Shown piece after piece: positions 60,066 through 64,000 of a stretch of 64,000 nt of DNA. Position 1 is the first letter of the stretch; each line of letters opens with the position of its first letter. Origin of the DNA: Lineus longissimus (taxonomy: Eukaryota; Nemertea; Pilidiophora; Heteronemertea; Lineidae). Under the pieces are notes generated by a model. That model ran no database searches and was not told the DNA's origin. It was given only the letters and a program-made list of their open reading frames with translations. The position numbers and the translations under genes are program-made. Location of the stretch: contig NC_088318.1 in NCBI RefSeq assembly GCF_910592395.1, positions 16,556,349 through 16,620,348 on the forward strand, given 5' to 3'.

Positions 60066-61674
60066 GTCAATAGGAAAGAATACATTCAAGGAGAAGCGCA
60101 ATATAAGAATTTAAACTTCTTTTTACACCTATCAGATGCTGCTTAGTGTAATGCTACCAGTGGCGGTGCATGGTGTCAAGCAGGGACATTATCATCCTGG
60201 CAAGGTAAATCACATGCCCAAGTTGTCCCTTTAAGGTAGTGTATATTTCTAATTTCAGCGAAGTTAGATAATCCATGAATGGATGGTTTTTCCATTAACG
60301 AACCATCAGGACAGTAATGTTTGCACCATTAATGATCACACTTTTACCCCGATAAGCAAAGATATTCGGCCTACAAAAGTAAATGGGGGAAAAAACTAAT
60401 CAATACAGGCAGTCCAGACAAGGGTATCAAAACACCATATGACTTGGCAGACCATGTTCCCTCCATCCCACTCCACATTACATATAACATCTGGATTGAA
60501 AATTTGCCAACAGATCTGTTTTATTTCTTAGCTTTCTATTGATTTTTAAAGTTCATCAGCCAGACTACACGTAGATATGGTAAAAATCTGCGTCTGATTC
60601 TTATTGGTCTGATTTATATATATTGGTTGGTTCAATAACCACTGTTTCAATATTAGAAAGAGACGAACAACATTGATACTATCAGAGCCACCTATAAGCA
60701 GACAGTAGAACTAAAGCTGTCCAGTTCAGTCTGGTATTCCTTAACACACAGAGAGAAGATAGACCTTGTTGTGTAAACGACATTCCATAGTATTGAAAAT
60801 ATCGCTATAATATTCTTAGATGAATGCTGTTGTTGTCTGTGCATGGCCAAAGGCATGAAGGGGAAGAAGGTAAACAACACGTCAGATATCCATCATTTGG
60901 TTCAGGTATAGGTAGATCAACATGACATGTTTTTAAGGACACTCCATCAACTGTTCCCCTGCGCACTTATCTGCTAAGGGTTTCATTTCCATTGTCTCCG
61001 TACCATGTACCCTGGTAAAACCCAGGGTTGGTGCAGGGTAGCAACAGGCAAAATTGAGGAAAATAGTGAAATTTACACCAACATTAACCAACATTTGTAT
61101 CTGTGGCTAAAGGAAAAATTGAAAAGAGAAGAATTTGACACATTTCTTTCATATCGGCTAATTAGATTTTTGACCCAGCGCACACCCTGAACATCTACAG
61201 GAACATCCAGTGAGCCAAACAAAGGTTCATTCAGCATGTGGCATGGTCACAAGGTCACAAATGAACATGGAACAGGAAAAACGCCACAGGCCAACAGTCT
61301 GTGGGTACGCAGCCTTGGGCTTCCATTGGCCTGGACCTGGAGAAAGCTGCAAGGTCAACGCAGATGAAACGACCTCAATTTTCACAAAAATGACACATCA
61401 CTACTTCTATCTCACAGGAGCATCATCAGTTAATTGGCTCTCCATGATGTCTGCACAAGGTAACCAAAGGCGTTATACTTATTTAAAGAGTTCCAATCGC
61501 GCATACGAAGCCTGCAGTAGTGACATCTGTAGGCGAAATTATCAACTTCTGTGTGACATCACTAGTTCCATATAAGGAAGCTCATTTGCATAACCTTACA
61601 ACTTTGTTTACTATGAGTTGAAAATTCGAGAGCAGCACGTGATATAAACCTATGAACAGATGTGTTCAAGTTAC

Positions 61675-61774
61675 CATCTACAAACACCAACCAGCGAACC
61701 CGTGTCGAGTGCCATAGAACAGGAAATATTCGCTGTTGAATCTGCCCGTGTTTTTTGCTGCCGTCTGCTAGCAT
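61675..61774 (-). CDS. Weak candidate for the first coding exon of the LDLRAD4-like gene
   Basis: The LDLa exon needs an upstream exon ending in phase 1. At 61774 an ATG (context tccaaaATGC) opens a frame beginning MLADGSKKHGQIQQ and running to WLVFVD. There GATG/gtaact at 61675 is a possible donor in phase 1, which would complete Glu and read VFVD-E-CAFRC into the LDLa exon. Vertebrate LDLRAD4 likewise has a short first exon without a classical signal peptide. Against it: the donor is not a strong match, the residues show no clear relation to known N-termini, and one in three random donors would have this phase. The true first exon could lie beyond the right edge. Confidence 0.25.
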
Positions 61775-64000
61775 TTTGGAAACAAAAGCGGACAGTGCCT
61801 TGCTAACACTGTCCGAATTCCCACACTGAAAAACGTACCTTCTTTTTTCCTCAGGCCCTGAAGAATATGAAGTTAGCTATAGATTCGGTAAGCTGAACAC
61901 TTGATAAGGAAGCGCTTCATTCAGAAACTTGAGTTGTAGAATTCCATATTGATGACTCCTGCAGCAATTTGCGACTGTTTCATTTATGCTTAAAAGCATT
62001 GTATTGATCAAGTACATGTACTTCACTGGTGGAACCATCTGCTCAAAAGCACTATTATCATTGGTAGACAAACTTTTTTCAAACAAAGTTTAGCACTTTG
62101 TACTCTGTGAAGTCAAGGTACACCAGAACCAACACAGTCCTTTACAATAAAGAGACAAATCAACCAAAAAAACTCTTGGCAGAAATATAGAACAGGCTTG
62201 CAAGCATAAATCTCATGGAACTCCACATCATCTAAAAAGTGTTGAATTTACGACCGTAGTTATTTTTGGTATACAGATGGTGCAGGCAGGGTAAACGGAC
62301 TTTTATTGAGATAAAACAAATGATTCCTCCACGCAAAAGAGGCCCCATAAGATGAAGAAAGCCAAAAAAAGAAGGGAACAGGAAGAAGAGACATTCAGAA
62401 AACGGCCATCAGTCAATTTCATCTAACTTACCGGTTTTATTAGCCATTTGATGCAAAGTTTACAAACTTCAGGCCAACTGCCTACGGTGGAAGACTGCGA
62501 TCAACTGACTTTTAAGAGAATTTCCCCACATTAATATTAAGAGTACACAGCATGACAATGATATTTTCGCAGCACATGTCTGTAACATTAGTAACCTCGA
62601 GATATTAAACGTTATGTAATATGAACTGGCAACCACAGCCACAAAAACAAGATTACTTTTTCATTATGACGCAAGACTGGACCCGGTGAGCATCCAAATC
62701 TGAAGCCAGTGATACTACAACTAGGCCTATTTCATACGGATGATGTCAGCATGAGGGTAGGTTCCTAGGGATGTGTCATGTCGGCACCTGGGTAGGTGTG
62801 TCATGTTCTTACTAAAAAATAACTCAACATTTCGGCAAATATTTCAAAGTTATGAAGTGCTTTGAAATAGTTAGGCTCCAAGTTGTTAGTGTCCAGGCAA
62901 TCCTCAAGAATATGTTTTCAGACTAACTACTTGAAAACAGTCGCCAATCCATGCCAAAGCATTAGTAATTATGACCTGAAGTGCATAAGAAAATTCAGTC
63001 AGTCAGCTACAGATCCGTCTTCCTGACAGTTCCGGGGTTGAAATCGATGAGACATGATCTTGGCATTACGAACCCTTTCACCCAAACGTACTATTCCATA
63101 ACATGACACCAGACATGTGAATGTGGAAAAGGGATTGCGATAACATGATGTAAACGTCTCTCTTTAATTTCTACCCTCAAAGGCGAACTCCGTTTTGTCA
63201 GTGAAAATTGTTTGCATCCACCCATTTGAAATTAGAAACAAGGGCAACGTGAAGCCAAGGGAAAAACGAAATTCTAATTCTATTTGGAAATTTTCGAGCG
63301 TGGGATCTAACAGACAATTTTTAGATACATGGTCTACCAAAAAACATGCAACATAGGTTTTAGTCTCTAGTATTAAGAATGTTACCGTCTTTTTTCACAA
63401 AATATTTTCAACTCAAACGTTGTGACAAGTCATGCATTATGGCCAAGGGACAGAGTTGCCATTTTTGGCAACTTCCAAAGGTTGCCAATTACTTTGGTTT
63501 TGGCCCAACTGAATTTATAGCCTGGTATTCTTCTCATGCCGGGTTTTGGAGGGATTTTCTTGCCGCCTGGCATATGACAAGAGGTAATTTACAGCTCACT
63601 AATAAACCTGCCCAACGGATAAGATATATTTGGCTATCTTATCTAAAACAATGGAGACTTCCCCAGCTGCAAAACATTAAATTTGCTTTATGGACTTCGT
63701 ACTTCAGAAAAAAAGATTACCTGATTTTTATTTGTGTTGGGTAATATACAGGTAAAATGTGACAAAAAAGAGCCTAATCTTTCGCACTCAATAACTACTC
63801 ATCTAATTGAGAATTATGGGATATACCTAGAAAAACTTGGAACTTTTCAACACACCGGCTTAAGTCCGATTTTATTGATGGAAAGTCTAGACTGAAAATG
63901 ACATCACCCAAACACCCAGGCATAAAAACTGGCCCAACCAATTAGTTAGAGAGCCCATCTAAGCCATCTGCTGCTGAAGATGTCTAGACTGACACCACTA

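Larger units (their letters stand above)
58311..64000. other. Upstream or first-intron sequence of the LDLRAD4-like gene
   Basis: Apart from the candidate first exon (61774-61675), a TA-flanked foldback element, a hairpin, mariner-like fragments and a poly-C run, I see nothing coding. The frame at 59788-59546 on the minus strand starts with a good ATG context (accATGG, MATDKEEVRV) but has no convincing donor and no known relatives. The frame at 63379-63744 on the plus strand is also unrecognised. Confidence 0.4.

Noticed and set aside
63379-63744. 121-residue plus-strand frame rich in aromatic residues
   Set aside because: No motif or family recognised, and no promoter or splice signals; insufficient support.

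Overview
The window looks like non-coding-rich nuclear DNA from an animal, most likely a marine invertebrate. It is AT-rich, gene-poor, dense in short foldback transposons, and its coding exons are small, with GT-AG introns. I see no bacterial-style operons, rRNA, or CRISPR. Elements with an AAGAGGCCC...GGGCCT palindrome, ~300-bp core repeats, a GACA- or GAC-type microsatellite and a terminal hairpin ending in AGCTAAAA resemble the Pearl/Helentron-like repeats of molluscs and other lophotrochozoans. A lophotrochozoan, perhaps a mollusc, is therefore my best guess, at low confidence.

The main gene lies on the minus strand and fills most of the window (14.6 to at least 57.25 kb). It is a homologue of LDLRAD4/PMEPA1, the single-pass membrane inhibitors of TGF-beta signalling. 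I identify an LDL-receptor class A exon (57254-57075), a transmembrane exon (53531-53326) and a large terminal cytoplasmic exon with a PPxY motif (15187-14627). Their splice phases join without a break (1-1, then 0-0). The intron before the terminal exon is 38 kb. Inside it lies a probable alternative first exon (30665-30489) that begins MG..C and is phase-compatible with the terminal exon, so it would give an isoform without the LDLa domain and membrane span. A weak candidate for the missing first exon lies at 61774-61675; otherwise that exon is beyond the right edge.

A second probable gene is nested in the 38-kb intron on the same strand (about 47620-46684). It has a CpG-rich promoter-like region, a 12-codon first exon, a 601-bp intron, a 48-codon second exon and a poly(A) signal. 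The predicted 60-residue protein matches no family I know.

The rest is repeats. At 44830-46557 a PIF/Harbinger-type element with a TAA duplication contains a second element with a TTA duplication, which contains a third short element. Remnants of a Harbinger-like transposase N-terminus and of a MADF-domain protein sit in the outer and middle layers. Other repeats include foldback MITEs with TTA, TA, TTAA or other duplications, a family of Tc1/mariner-like fragments near AACCTCTCTAT...GGACACC, four Pearl/Helentron-like pieces, a tRNA-derived SINE, and several minisatellites. One minisatellite has 63-bp units rich in forkhead-type GTAAACA motifs and lies in the intron next to the LDLa exon; another has CCAATCA every ~34 bp near 4.2 kb.

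Region by region: 0-14.6 kb is 3' flank with repeats and no gene I can support; 14.6-15.2 kb is the terminal exon; 15.2-53.3 kb is the long intron with the alternative exon, nested gene and most transposons; 53.3-57.3 kb holds the transmembrane and LDLa exons; 57.3-64 kb is the minisatellite and upstream or first-intron sequence. Most of the small open frames are uninformative.
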